Below are positions 51,939 to 61,753 of a stretch of DNA of 64,000 nucleotides, piece after piece. The stretch lies in the NCBI GenBank assembly GCA_049366695.1, contig JBMNCR010000056.1:85326-149325 (forward strand), read 5' to 3'. The translations under genes were made by a program, and so were the position numbers. This DNA comes from JBMNCR01 sp049366695 (GTDB taxonomy: Bacteria > Bacillota > Clostridia > Eubacteriales > Alkalibacteraceae). Position 1 is the stretch's first letter. Each line of letters opens with the position of its first letter. The notes beneath the pieces are model-generated. The model searched no databases and was not told the origin of the DNA. It saw nothing but the letters and a program-made list of their open reading frames with translations.

Positions 51939-52592
51939 TCATTTTACAATGAGACCTAGTAAGGTAGAAAGCGCAATGGCTTGCATATCATTAACTATTG
52001 CACCATTAATATCATTGATATTAATTCCAATCCCTTCAATATCACAACTAGTAAAGTCTATTCCTTTAAGATTTGTAAAGTTCATTTGCGCTTGAATAAG
52101 ATTACAATCTTGAAATTCTACTTTTGAAAATGATGAATTCTTAAAATCCGAAGACGTTAATTGACATCCCAAGAATGCAACTTTCTTACAATTAGAATAA
52201 CTAAAAAAGGCGTATTGCCCATTACAATTTTCGAAAGCAACATCTCTCAATGTAGCTTCACATAAATTAATACCGATAATTTTACAATTTATGAATTCGA
52301 CTCTATGTAATGATGCTTCTCCAAAATCCACGTTCGATAAATCACAATTTACAAATCTCACATTCATCAGATCTATTTTTCTAAAAATTATTTCATTAAA
52401 AATAACTTTTTCAAATAATATTTGTTTTATAGTAATATTTTCTGCTTCATGATTATCTAAAGTGCAATCAGAAATTTTTCCATAAGAAAACATAGCTTCA
52501 TCTTCTATATTTTCTCTAGTCAACTCTATGATATCTAAATTATCATCTAGTATGGGTTTTAAGATTTTTGTTTTTATCTTGTTATTTTTCAT
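51939..52592 (-). CDS. Pentapeptide-repeat protein
   Basis: 217 residues. From about residue 40 to 200 it shows A/C(D/N)LxN-type five-residue periodicity (VRFVNCDLSNVDFGEASLHR, DFKNSSFSKVEFQDCNLIQA), predicting a right-handed quadrilateral beta-helix. Length and fold resemble Qnr/MfpA DNA-mimic proteins that protect gyrase, but many such proteins have other roles. ATG at 52592 follows TGGAG; the frame's 50-codon upstream extension lacks support. Repeat family 1 begins 250 bp upstream. Confidence 0.8.
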   Translation of the reverse strand: MKNNKIKTKILKPILDDNLDIIELTRENIEDEAMFSYGKISDCTLDNHEAENITIKQILFEKVIFNEIIFRKIDLMNVRFVNCDLSNVDFGEASLHRVEFINCKIIGINLCEATLRDVAFENCNGQYAFFSYSNCKKVAFLGCQLTSSDFKNSSFSKVEFQDCNLIQAQMNFTNLKGIDFTSCDIEGIGININDINGAIVNDMQAIALSTLLGLIVK

Positions 52593-53159
52593 ATATAATA
52601 AACTCCATTTTTTCGAATTTGTTTCCCCTTGAGAACGCAATAAAGATTGCCTTTTTACGTATTTTAACATACTCACACTTAAAATGAACAAAAAACTTTT
52701 CATATGCCCATTATTCATTGCTTTTACAACAGGAAAAAGCAAACTTGCTCTTAACTCCCCTGTTGGTTTTTCATCATCGTAAAATACTATAATTCTTTAC
52801 AAATCTTCGATCAAAGTAAATACTATATAGAGTATTAGGTGTGGTTTTAATACAATAACAAATAGTTAGCTTCGCTTAATTAAAAAGAAGGAAAAGAGAA
52901 CCGTCAAGAATTATCGGATGTTTGAACGTAGTGAGTTCCGATAATTTAGGTTCTCTTTGAGTTCTTTCCGTTGGTGTTGGCGAAAGCGTGTTTGAGATTG
53001 TATTAAAACCACATATCAACTTTGTTATGTAGTCAACTATCTCTTATCTATTAAAATTGTCGTAATTACTTTCCACTTTCTCATTACTATAAAACTATAA
53101 TTAGTTGATTAGAAGATGATTCTAAAAATTCATTTAACACAAGTAAGCAATTTATTATT
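52593..53159. other. Repeat-bearing region between pentapeptide and VOC genes
   Basis: No convincing gene. It carries a full copy of repeat family 1 (52840-53013) within a longer segment (about 52792-53138) that is duplicated at about 53734-54362. Confidence 0.7.
52840..53013. repeat. Dispersed repeat family 1, complete copy (MITE-like)
   Basis: 174 bp bounded by perfect 17-bp terminal inverted repeats (TGTGGTTTTAATACAAT at 52840-52856 and its complement at 52997-53013). The centre is a hairpin: GAGAACC..AATTATCGG pairs with CCGATAATT..GGTTCTC. It carries no coding sequence, so it looks like a non-autonomous element. Confidence 0.8.
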
Positions 53160-53624
53160 TTATAAACATTTTTTAATAAATTCTATAGGATGCTGTGTCA
53201 AGTCAGCAATTTCCTCAATTGAGAATCCTTTATCATTATAACGTTTAAAAACACTTTCCATACTCTCCCCAACTTCGATAATATGCATATCAGGATCATA
53301 AAACCTTATAACTCTTTGCCCCCAAGAATGTTCAATTAAGCCATGAATGAACAGAATTTCTTTATAATTATTCAATTTAGTAATAAATTCATCAATATTA
53401 TCATCTTCGAAATATAATTCAAAATTATTAGATTTCATATTTATATCATTTTTATTAATTGTAATCATACTAGCATAATGAGATTTAAGCTGTATAGAAA
53501 AATCGCCCTCATATGTCACATTTTCACCAAAATCAAATTTAACTTTCTGGTTTAATAGATTTTCATAAAAGTTTCTTGAAATATTAATATCACTTACTAC
53601 AATAAGTGCACACTTGTATTTCAA
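53160..53624 (-). CDS. VOC (glyoxalase/bleomycin-resistance) family protein
   Basis: 154 residues with the beta-alpha-beta-beta-beta layout of a single VOC pair: VVSDINISRNFYENLL at the start, and GQRVIRFYDPDMHIIEVGES carrying the Glu metal ligand near residue 120, then a C-terminal helical extension. TTG start behind GGGGATG. Function could be dioxygenase-like, antibiotic binding or lyase; not decidable. The gene is flanked on both sides by direct copies of a roughly 375-bp repeat. Confidence 0.8.
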   Translation of the reverse strand: MKYKCALIVVSDINISRNFYENLLNQKVKFDFGENVTYEGDFSIQLKSHYASMITINKNDINMKSNNFELYFEDDNIDEFITKLNNYKEILFIHGLIEHSWGQRVIRFYDPDMHIIEVGESMESVFKRYNDKGFSIEEIADLTQHPIEFIKKCL

Positions 53625-53782
53625 ACAATCATCCCCTACCCTTTTGATTTATTTCTATTATATATTAATTATGAGAATGAGATAGTGATAAACTATATTA
53701 ATTATTTTTGTTTTCTCATCATAGGATTCTTCTATTCTTTACAACTCTTCGATCAAAGTAAATACAATATATCTTAGAAGAC

Positions 53783-54229
53783 GTGGTTTTAATACAATAA
53801 CAAATGGTTAGCTTCGCTTAATTTAAAAGAAGGAAAAGAGAACCGTTAAGAATTTTTCACTGTTAAAGGTAATGATGCATATCCGAATCCACCTCCCGCT
53901 GCGCCTTTTCGCATTTTACTTTGTTATCGTCCTAGGCAGGTCGAATGACATGACGTCGTCCTGCTGCCGCGTAAAATACAAAAATGCATCACCATGAGGC
54001 CCAAGGAGTTTAGACTGCGAAATTTTGGTCGTAACAAGACCGAGGATTGAGGCATACCAGTAGTATGTTTAATGACGAGAACGCTGTTACGTACAAAATC
54101 TCACAGTCTAAACTGGGTTCGGATATACACCATTACCTTAAGCATCGCGAGTTCCGATAATTTAGGCTCTCTTTGAGTTCTTTCAATTAGTGTTGGCGAA
54201 AATGTGATTGTGATTGTATAAAAACCACA
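53783..54229. repeat. Dispersed repeat family 1, copy interrupted by family 2
   Basis: Left terminal repeat GTGGTTTTAATACAAT (53783-53798), right ATTGTATAAAAACCACA (54213-54229, one mismatch). The flanks GAGAACCGTTAAGAAT and GAGTTCCGATAATTTAGG match the 52.9-kb copy, but the hairpin loop is replaced by a 274-bp insertion. Confidence 0.8.
53866..54139. repeat. Dispersed repeat family 2, long copy
   Basis: 274 bp with 25-bp terminal inverted repeats (AAGGTAATG..ATATCCGAA at 53866-53890, complement at 54115-54139, 22 of 25 matching) and an inner 30-bp inverted repeat (54007-54036 with 54085-54114, 26 of 30). By eye close to half G+C, far above the surroundings. Shares blocks with 38244-38345. 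Confidence 0.8.
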
Positions 54230-54404
54230 TTCAAACCTTGTTATGTGATTTAGTATTCCTCTATATAATTTGATTTTATTTCTAATATTTCAACTTTTCC
54301 ATTTTAATTACTATAAAATTCAAACTATTTAATTTGAAGATGATACTAAAAATGCATTTAACCTTGTTATGTAATCTATTATTTTAAAAGAATGTATGTT
54401 ACCT

Positions 54405-55856
54405 TTAATACATAATACTATTATCGTATATACTCCTATTAATAATAGAACCATCTATAGCATTAATAGTCAAAAAACTTTTTCCAAAAGAAGGTAGATC
54501 AACATCATAAAAAGCCACTTTTTCTATATCATATTCATTATTCATAGAATTAAATTCACCATAAAAATCCCAAACTGGAATAACAAGATATTCATCAGGA
54601 ATTTTGGGATTATCAATCCTCATCATTCCTAATTCTATCCTATTTATATATAAGTTAAGATTATTATTTATATAATTATTATTAAATATGTTTTCATTAA
54701 ATATCTCCTGAATTTTGTTAAAATCTATTAATTCAGGATTAGTGTTTACTGTATCATTAACTTCCATAGGCGATTGATAATCTAACGAATACACACCATT
54801 TTCACATACTTTAATAAATAATAATTCTTGAGGATAATGGTTTTCAGTAGTATTATTGCCATAAGTAATACAACTATGTTCAGGGGCAACATAATTGGTA
54901 TCAACACCATTAAATTGTCTACCAAAAACTAGCGTATATCCCACAGGATAACGTAAGTTTTCTTCGACTGTATGTTCATTTCCCCATATATCTAATAATA
55001 CAAATGAATTATCTATACAATTTACATAGGGCATAGCCATTTTTTTTGCATCAGTTATACTTAAATTGAAATCCTTATTAGAATCAATAGATTTATTTCC
55101 AAATCTTTTTTGGGAATGATATCCTATAGTCTGTTCATATATATTATCTGTTGCGTTAATATACAATCTTTCACTATTATCCATATAGAATTCTCCAATT
55201 TCTACATCATATATCTGATTATTATAATTATCAGGTGTAAAATCAATTGGTCCTACCATATCATCTGTTATCTGTGAGTCTGCATCACATTCTTTATTAA
55301 TTTTTTCTAAGTCTAAAACAATATCAGCATAGCTCTCAGGAGCAGTTTCCAAATCATTATATAATTGCTCGATTTCATTCTCACATAAAGACTTATATTC
55401 TACATTACCATTCTTATTACAATCTGATATTTCTTTATTATAAAATTCTATTTTTGACTGAATTTTATTTTTAGTCATTATTTTTTTGGCATAAGAAGAA
55501 TGATAAATATTTTCATCCTTTGCAATTAAATCTATTAAAGAATTAAGTTGATTAAAGGTGATTTTTTTAGGTTTAACAGAAACAATAGATGGAATATACT
55601 TAGGCATTATTACAGAAGCATTTATATCAACACTTGTATTTACACCTTCCCTATCGGAGTTTAGAATATATTCTAGTTTTTGAGGTGCAATATATGTATT
55701 TAATAAAACATCAGATTCTTCATCCTTTATTTGATGTTTGTTTTCAAAGATTACCATTTCGTTTTCACGTATCAGAATAGATTTGCAACTTATTAAAAAA
55801 CTACAAGCTAGAATTATAAAAACTAGTAGTAATATTTTTTTAAATAAATAATTCAT
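54405..55856 (-). CDS. Lipoprotein, paralogue of the protein at 62.1-63.5 kb
   Basis: 483 residues. Lipoprotein signal with lipobox LISC, lipidated Cys at residue 24. The body is extracytoplasmic, with a helical middle and a C-terminal SFLTINAIDGSII stretch shared with the second lipoprotein. The family is not securely recognised; from memory it may be the one catalogued as DUF6034. SD GGAGGTATT. It lies 166 bp after the FtsX-type permease on the same strand, so it may be the distal gene of that operon. Confidence 0.7.
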   Translation of the reverse strand: MNYLFKKILLLVFIILACSFLISCKSILIRENEMVIFENKHQIKDEESDVLLNTYIAPQKLEYILNSDREGVNTSVDINASVIMPKYIPSIVSVKPKKITFNQLNSLIDLIAKDENIYHSSYAKKIMTKNKIQSKIEFYNKEISDCNKNGNVEYKSLCENEIEQLYNDLETAPESYADIVLDLEKINKECDADSQITDDMVGPIDFTPDNYNNQIYDVEIGEFYMDNSERLYINATDNIYEQTIGYHSQKRFGNKSIDSNKDFNLSITDAKKMAMPYVNCIDNSFVLLDIWGNEHTVEENLRYPVGYTLVFGRQFNGVDTNYVAPEHSCITYGNNTTENHYPQELLFIKVCENGVYSLDYQSPMEVNDTVNTNPELIDFNKIQEIFNENIFNNNYINNNLNLYINRIELGMMRIDNPKIPDEYLVIPVWDFYGEFNSMNNEYDIEKVAFYDVDLPSFGKSFLTINAIDGSIINRSIYDNSIMY

Positions 55857-56022
55857 AATACCTCCAAATTAAAAAGTTCATATACTAGTTTAGACGACAA
55901 TTTATAAGTTTTGTTCCATATTTTTATTAAGATGACTAAATTTATTAAACAGATTTCAAGAGCCTTATAGAAGCATGTTATTTTAAACTATTGTATTAAG
56001 AATATTATTTTAGCGACTTACC

Positions 56023-57345
56023 TTAATTACCTCTAATAGCCTCAATAGGGCTCATGCGTGTAATACTTCTTGTTGGTAAAACTCCTGAAATAACACCTAC
56101 TAATATTGCTATCCCAAGAGATGCAACATCAAGCCATATGGGTATAATTAATTTCATACCACCACTCATGCCTAAAAAATTTATGTTTTCTCCTCCAGTT
56201 GATAACATATATCCAATTAAATGAGATATTAATACACCAACAATTCCACCTATCATACCTATGAGAGCAGATTCTACTAAAAATAAACTGCGTATCTTAT
56301 TTATAGACACTCCTATTACCTTCATTACTCCTATTTCTTTTTTACGCTCCAAGATACTTGTCATCATAGTATTAGCTATTCCAATTGCAGAAACTATTAA
56401 GGATACTAAGCCTATTGCTGCAAGCTGTCCTTGTTGTGATCGTTGTTGAGATTGCATATCTTCTATCCATTCAGTATTTGAGTTAGCTTGAAAACCGTAG
56501 GAACGTACAGTTTTTAATATTTCTTTTACATTATCCATTTCATCTGCGTAAATTAGTACAGTATCGTATGTATTCGTCTTTATATTAAGTTCCTTAGCTA
56601 ATCTATAGTTTTCTTCTATGATTTTTTTGGCACTTTCAAGACTTATATATATATCACTATTTAAATATTCCTCTTCTCCAAACTCTTCCCCTTGTACTTC
56701 TTCACTTTGAATTATTCCTACTATATTTGCTCGATATTTCCTTGAAGCAGGCATATCAGGATTATCAAAAAAATCTTTTCCCCCTAGATATAAATCAATA
56801 GGAGTTTTTAGCCAGTCTAATTCAGGTCCTTTATAGTTTCTACTATAGTAATCATCTTCACTTAGTATAAAATTTCTTCCAACTCCTTCTCCCATAACTA
56901 TTTGTATCATAGAACTTTCAGGATTTAACATATGTCCTTTTTCTATTTCTATAAGATCACTTAAACTATCTGCTGGTACTGCAATAATAGAAAGATAAGG
57001 TGCATAGTATTTATTTACCTTTGCATACATACTTATATTTTTTTGAGGTATTATAATATCCACATTATCAATATTTGAAAATGACTCTACTGCAGAAGCA
57101 TCAAGTCTTATATTACTAGAGCTATCTTCTTCTATATTTTCCATATTACTTACCACTATTATTGTAAGGTCCGAATTTTCAATCATCACATCAAATTGTG
57201 CAAGGTTTGTTAAACCTATTGAAATCATAATAACAATACAAGCTGTACCAATTACAACACCTATTACTGTAAGAAAAGTTCGAGATAACCTACGGTAGAG
57301 ATTCAATAATGCGAGATTTAATATATCAAATATCTTCATCGCCAT
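56023..57345 (-). CDS. MacB/FtsX-type ABC transporter permease
   Basis: 440 residues: one N-terminal membrane helix (about 20-42), a large extracytoplasmic domain (about 45-310) and three C-terminal helices with ANTMMTSILERKKEIGVMKV as the coupling-helix signature, and ...PTRSITRMSPIEAIRGN at the end. MacB-type permeases act as mechanotransducers rather than classical importers. The start overlaps the preceding CARDB-like gene by 20 nt, and the matching ATPase is encoded one gene further up. Confidence 0.88.
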   Translation of the reverse strand: MAMKIFDILNLALLNLYRRLSRTFLTVIGVVIGTACIVIMISIGLTNLAQFDVMIENSDLTIIVVSNMENIEEDSSSNIRLDASAVESFSNIDNVDIIIPQKNISMYAKVNKYYAPYLSIIAVPADSLSDLIEIEKGHMLNPESSMIQIVMGEGVGRNFILSEDDYYSRNYKGPELDWLKTPIDLYLGGKDFFDNPDMPASRKYRANIVGIIQSEEVQGEEFGEEEYLNSDIYISLESAKKIIEENYRLAKELNIKTNTYDTVLIYADEMDNVKEILKTVRSYGFQANSNTEWIEDMQSQQRSQQGQLAAIGLVSLIVSAIGIANTMMTSILERKKEIGVMKVIGVSINKIRSLFLVESALIGMIGGIVGVLISHLIGYMLSTGGENINFLGMSGGMKLIIPIWLDVASLGIAILVGVISGVLPTRSITRMSPIEAIRGN

Positions 57346-58756
57346 ACTCTCTTTTTAATTTATTTAATTTACGTTTGTATGATATTTTACTATAAATTAT
57401 CATTCCTATACCTAATAACAATACAATTGAAATCCACCATTGGGACGCTTTTTCAGGTTCTTCTTCAGGTTCATTTTCTATATTTTCTACCGTATCATAA
57501 ACTGGTTTCTCAATTATTGTAGAGATTTCTACCTCTTCGGTATAGGTATTTCCATATTGATCCTCATAAGAAACTATCATTTTCCCTTCACTTAATCCAT
57601 ACTTTTCTTCACTTTCTTCACTAATTTCACTATTTTCGCTATTTTCGTTTTGCATATCTAATGTACCAAAAAAAGTGTATATTTCTGCCATTGCTGAGCT
57701 TCCACTTTCCATATTACCAAGGAATGAAGAACCTTCTGGAATGGCTCCTTTCATTTCAAGTGTACATTGAACATTAAATAAAGTTGATTTCCCCATGTTA
57801 AATATCTGCATAGTTATAGGCAAGCTATCACCAGCATTTACTTTTTTTGAAATTTTAACTTCATCAAATTTAATGCGTATTGGTTGTTTTATTTCTACAG
57901 TTATTTCATCGCTTATAGAATATGTAGTCATATCACTGTCTTCATAATTAATAGTGATGGCAACTTTTTGAGGGGTTGGATTAGCATTTTGGATTGTTTT
58001 TAATTTTAAATTTAAATTGTGGGTCTTATTTCCTTTTATTTCATCAATATAAAAGGTGGTTTTATTGTCATTTGGCAAAACATCTCCAGTTGCAGAATAA
58101 GTTACCAATATGTTTTTAGCAGAATTATTTTTTTCTGTGTTCAATAATGTTAATTTAACACTAAATTCTTTTCCGGCTTCAACCACTGAAGGAGTAACTT
58201 TGTAATTATTTATTATTATTTTAGGTTGAGGTTCTTTAGTCTTTTCTTCATCTGTAGGAAGATTTGGATCTATCCCATCAGTTATAGATAAGTATACAGT
58301 AAAGGATTTTTCAATATTACTTTCAGTTGTTGTAGAAAAAGAAGTATTTATTATAACCGGATAGGTACCAATGTATTTTTGAGAATTTAAAGGTATATCA
58401 AATTTTACTAAATAACCTTCAACTGTATTTGTTCCATTACCTATAGAGTTACTATTAAGAGTTATATTCTTTTGATAGTTTGCATATTCAAAAGGTGACT
58501 TATCAGTTGATCCTAAATCTAGGCTAGCAGTTATTGAGTTATTTGTGATAGGCTCCACGCCATTATAAAGGAGAGGTAAAACTATGGTTGCTTTATCATT
58601 TGCGATTGTAGGTTTATATCCTCCTGAATAAGACTTACTCATACCATCATATATATTGGCATTATCTATTTGAAGTCCGCTGTTATCTGCTGAAATTGCT
58701 GTTGCTGATAATACTAAAATACAAAGAATTATTATTAATACTATTATTTTTTTCAA
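57326..58756 (-). CDS. Exported CARDB/COG1361-like protein with C-terminal anchor
   Basis: 476 residues: signal peptide (1-23), several immunoglobulin-like beta modules (for example IIINNYKVTPSVVEAGKEFS and KISKKVNAGDSLPI, each followed by a conserved GNKTHN/ GKSTLF-type strand), an acidic linker rich in NSE, a C-terminal helix (about 441-459) and a basic end. In Gram-positives such proteins commonly lie between MacB-type ATPase and permease genes, where MacA would be in Gram-negatives. Adaptor or substrate-binding role inferred. Confidence 0.75.
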   Translation of the reverse strand: MKKIIVLIIILCILVLSATAISADNSGLQIDNANIYDGMSKSYSGGYKPTIANDKATIVLPLLYNGVEPITNNSITASLDLGSTDKSPFEYANYQKNITLNSNSIGNGTNTVEGYLVKFDIPLNSQKYIGTYPVIINTSFSTTTESNIEKSFTVYLSITDGIDPNLPTDEEKTKEPQPKIIINNYKVTPSVVEAGKEFSVKLTLLNTEKNNSAKNILVTYSATGDVLPNDNKTTFYIDEIKGNKTHNLNLKLKTIQNANPTPQKVAITINYEDSDMTTYSISDEITVEIKQPIRIKFDEVKISKKVNAGDSLPITMQIFNMGKSTLFNVQCTLEMKGAIPEGSSFLGNMESGSSAMAEIYTFFGTLDMQNENSENSEISEESEEKYGLSEGKMIVSYEDQYGNTYTEEVEISTIIEKPVYDTVENIENEPEEEPEKASQWWISIVLLLGIGMIIYSKISYKRKLNKLKREYGDEDI

Positions 58757-59460
58757 ATCTCGCCCTCCAAATCTGTTATACTTCCATCCTCTATTCTTAT
58801 TATTCTATCCGCATATTTTGCTTTTTCTATATCATGGGTTACCATTAGGATAGTTGTAATTTCTTTTTGTGATATATCTTTTAATATTTCCATAATGCTA
58901 TTTGCTGTATAGCTGTCAAGATTTCCAGTAGGTTCATCTGCATAAATAATCTTTGGATTTGTTATTATTGCTCTTGCTATAGAGACCCTTTGTTGCTGTC
59001 CTCCTGATAATTCGCTTGGCTTGTGGTGTAAATGCTCACCTAAACCAAATTCATGTAATAGCTTCTTTGCCCTAGACATTCTCTCTAATTTCCCTACTCC
59101 TTGCGCCATTAATGAAAATGCCACATTTTCTTGAGCTGTTAATACTTCAAATAGGTTAAAAGATTGAAATACAAAACCAGTATTATGTAGTCTGAATTTA
59201 ACAAGTTGATTTTCATCCATTCTATGTATACCTCTACCCTTAATAGCTATTCTTCCAGCACTTGGCGTTTCAAGTCCTGCAAGGAGGGATAATAGAGTAG
59301 ATTTTCCACTTCCAGATGTGCCTACTATTGCCAAAAATTCACCTTCCATAACATCTATGTCTACACTTGAAAGGGCTTTTAACCTTGTTTTAGCCGTTTT
59401 ATATATTTTAGTTAAGTTTCTTGCCACTATTAATGGTTCCTTCTGTTTTTCTATCATCAT
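58753..59460 (-). CDS. ABC transporter ATP-binding protein, MacB/LolD type
   Basis: 235 residues. Walker A GTSGSGKST at 47-55, Q loop, signature LSGGQQQR, Walker B IIYADEPTGNLD and switch His in MVTHD. The ADEPTGNLDS wording is typical of the LolD/MacB/FtsE group and matches the FtsX-type permease two genes downstream. Overlaps the CARDB-like gene by 4 nt and follows the preceding ATPase by 1 nt. Confidence 0.93.
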   Translation of the reverse strand: MMIEKQKEPLIVARNLTKIYKTAKTRLKALSSVDIDVMEGEFLAIVGTSGSGKSTLLSLLAGLETPSAGRIAIKGRGIHRMDENQLVKFRLHNTGFVFQSFNLFEVLTAQENVAFSLMAQGVGKLERMSRAKKLLHEFGLGEHLHHKPSELSGGQQQRVSIARAIITNPKIIYADEPTGNLDSYTANSIMEILKDISQKEITTILMVTHDIEKAKYADRIIRIEDGSITDLEGEI

Positions 59461-59461
59461 A

Positions 59462-60115
59462 TTACCTTATCTCCGTCAAAATACCTGCATCCATTTCACA
59501 TACAGTATCGCATAGTTCATCAATATCATTTTGATTATGGCTGGCAAGGAGTATTGTTTTCCCCTTTTCTTTTAGTTCCTTTATTAAATGCCTCATATCT
59601 GCTACTCCATGTTTATCCAACCCATTAAAAGGTTCATCAAGTATTAGCATTAGTGGGTCTTCCATAATGGCTTGGGCAATTCCTAATCTCTGTCTCATAC
59701 CTAAGGAGTATTTCCTTACAGGTTTTTTCATATCTGGATCAAGACCTACTTTTTTTATATTTTCATATATGGTTTTATCATCTATTTTTTTACGTAAAGA
59801 TGCTAATATTTGAAGATTTTTCATACCTGATTGATAAGGTAGAAATCCAGGTGTCTCGATTATAATTCCCATGTCTTCAGGAAAATCCATATCCTTGCCC
59901 ACCTGTTGATAATCTACAAATATCTTCCCCTTAGTAGGATATAAAAAACCACATATGCACTTAAATAGTACCGTTTTACCACTACCGTTATTTCCTACTA
60001 TTCCGTGAATTTTTCCTTCTTCAAAATCATGGGTTATTCCATGCAATACTTCTTCATCTTCAAAGGATTTATATACATTTTGAACACTTATGGCTATATC
60101 TTTTTTTTCTATCAT
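59462..60115 (-). CDS. ABC transporter ATP-binding protein, ABC-2 type
   Basis: 217 residues. Walker A GNNGSGKT at about 41-48, signature YSLGMRQRLGIAQAI, Walker B LMLILDEPFNGLD, switch LLASHNQND. The wording is that of lantibiotic-immunity/drug-export ABC-2 ATPases. It overlaps the upstream permease gene by 4 nt, so its partners are the two permeases at 60.1-61.8 kb rather than the FtsX protein. Confidence 0.92.
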   Translation of the reverse strand: MIEKKDIAISVQNVYKSFEDEEVLHGITHDFEEGKIHGIVGNNGSGKTVLFKCICGFLYPTKGKIFVDYQQVGKDMDFPEDMGIIIETPGFLPYQSGMKNLQILASLRKKIDDKTIYENIKKVGLDPDMKKPVRKYSLGMRQRLGIAQAIMEDPLMLILDEPFNGLDKHGVADMRHLIKELKEKGKTILLASHNQNDIDELCDTVCEMDAGILTEIR

Positions 60116-61008
60116 TCCAATCCCCCTGTAAATTTAAAGTTATATTTTCTAACAGCAAAGTAGGATAATATAAAAAATAATAATATTAAAACTAAATATA
60201 TTATATATGTTTGCCAAAGCCTAGGTAATAAATCATATCCAAAGTTATGCATATGATATGTTGCATGGTTTAGTGGAGATAACCAACCTGTAGCTACATT
60301 TGCAATATACATCTGTTCGTCAGTTAATTCTAAAGCATTTTTAAATATTTCAGGATTTAGTAAAATTCCGTATATACTAAATCCAAAGATACTACCAACC
60401 CCCCAAAATTTGCCTTTTATTAAGTTAAAGAAAAACATAATAAAAACGCACAATAAAGTATATAACAACATTAATAGAAATATTGTTAACATACAATCGT
60501 ATGGTGTTGACATTTCCATTGTTTTTACTGAACTCGGTAGGGCTATGGACTCTCCAGCAGAGGAATAACCTAAGATAGCTCCAGTTTTTGACCACATGTT
60601 TCCAGAAAAAGAGTTTTTGGCACATATTACTATGCTAGAAATTAGAATAAAAAGCATATATATAAACGTTGCCAATACTATATACAATAATTGTCCTAAC
60701 ATCCATTTGAAACGGCTAGTTCGCATAAGGTAATAAGGTATTCCTGCCCCTAAAAATGGCATATCTGAAAAAAGTAATATTAATAATAGGGATGCTAAAA
60801 GTATGGAATTACTATCTCCAAATGTCCATACAAAAGGCTCTGCTATTTGCATTATTGTATCGAATTCATAACTAAATCTTACTGCTTTATCCGTAAGCAG
60901 AAAACATAATACAAAAGCAAGACCAAAGGTTATAACAATCCTAGGATTTTTTTTCCATCCTCTAAAGTTGTATAAACATATTTTCCATACTTGATTTATA
61001 CTATTCAT
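60112..61008 (-). CDS. ABC-2-like membrane permease
   Basis: 298 residues with six membrane helices (near 26-43, 70-85, 107-130, 172-200, 205-220 and 268-287). No family name can be assigned from sequence alone, but size, topology and overlap with an ABC-2 ATPase make a permease role likely. A polar loop of about 30 residues (KNSFSGNMWSKTGAILGYSS region) lies between helices 3 and 4. Overlaps the preceding permease by 8 nt. Confidence 0.78.
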   Translation of the reverse strand: MNSINQVWKICLYNFRGWKKNPRIVITFGLAFVLCFLLTDKAVRFSYEFDTIMQIAEPFVWTFGDSNSILLASLLLILLFSDMPFLGAGIPYYLMRTSRFKWMLGQLLYIVLATFIYMLFILISSIVICAKNSFSGNMWSKTGAILGYSSAGESIALPSSVKTMEMSTPYDCMLTIFLLMLLYTLLCVFIMFFFNLIKGKFWGVGSIFGFSIYGILLNPEIFKNALELTDEQMYIANVATGWLSPLNHATYHMHNFGYDLLPRLWQTYIIYLVLILLFFILSYFAVRKYNFKFTGGLE

Positions 61009-61753
61009 TGTTAATTCTCTTTTCTATGACATTATCATTAATCATACATATTATTACAGTTAATATCCCCATTAGTAATATTGCTCCCCATTCCTCCATT
61101 GGCCAATAGTTTTGTAATATTAGCCATTCTTTTGGATTAATAATATACAATTTTTGAAAGTATCTCTCTGCTAATATTACTAAAACATAAAAAAATACAA
61201 AGGGTGATGCATATGCCATATATTTTGATAACGAAATATTGGCAAATAATGCACCTATGCTCGCCCAAAGGCAACCACTTGTAAAGAAAAGCATGCTTGT
61301 TTTTAGTACTTCTATAAAAGGTGAAATAGCCGTTTCATCTACTAGCTCTAATGGAGCATAAACAAGATATCCTATGAAATAAGCTATTAATATTCCTAAA
61401 GCAAGGCATAATCCTCCAGATATTGCAGGTGCTATTACCTTCCCCCTTATGTAACTTTCTTTATTACATTTCATTATATATGTTTTAATATATCCACTGG
61501 TGTGTTCCTCTAAGAATGCCGTAGTATAGGGTAAAGTACACAGTATCGGCACAACCATTAAAACAATATCTGAACTTAATGCTTTAAAGAGAATTTCAGC
61601 ATGATAATAAGGTGAAAGCCCCTCTGTAGCTCCTTCAGGAAAAAGCATTTTTGATCCTATTCCCAGTGCTATCACTAGTAGCGTTATTATTATAGATATC
61701 CAAAAGGAAGGATTATTTATACTACGACGAATATCTAGCTTAATTTCTTCCAT
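61001..61753 (-). CDS. ABC-2-like membrane permease, second
   Basis: 250 residues with six helices and a short cytoplasmic start (MEEIKLDIRRSINNPSFWIS), typical of two-component ABC-2 exporters, in which two small permeases and one ATPase make the transporter. First gene of the overlapping operon. ATG at 61753 has AAAGG nearby. A 15-codon frame with a better SD overlaps the start. Confidence 0.78.
   Translation of the reverse strand: MEEIKLDIRRSINNPSFWISIIITLLVIALGIGSKMLFPEGATEGLSPYYHAEILFKALSSDIVLMVVPILCTLPYTTAFLEEHTSGYIKTYIMKCNKESYIRGKVIAPAISGGLCLALGILIAYFIGYLVYAPLELVDETAISPFIEVLKTSMLFFTSGCLWASIGALFANISLSKYMAYASPFVFFYVLVILAERYFQKLYIINPKEWLILQNYWPMEEWGAILLMGILTVIICMINDNVIEKRINNE

Larger units (their letters stand above)
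53625..54404. other. Repeat-filled region between VOC and lipoprotein genes
   Basis: About 780 bp without a convincing gene, dominated by the second direct copy of the family-1 segment, itself interrupted by a 274-bp G+C-richer family-2 element. Confidence 0.7.

Noticed and set aside
52840..54229. CRISPR array, because GTTTTAATACAAT resembles some repeat starts
   Set aside because: Only terminal inverted copies exist; there are no regularly spaced direct repeats and no cas genes.
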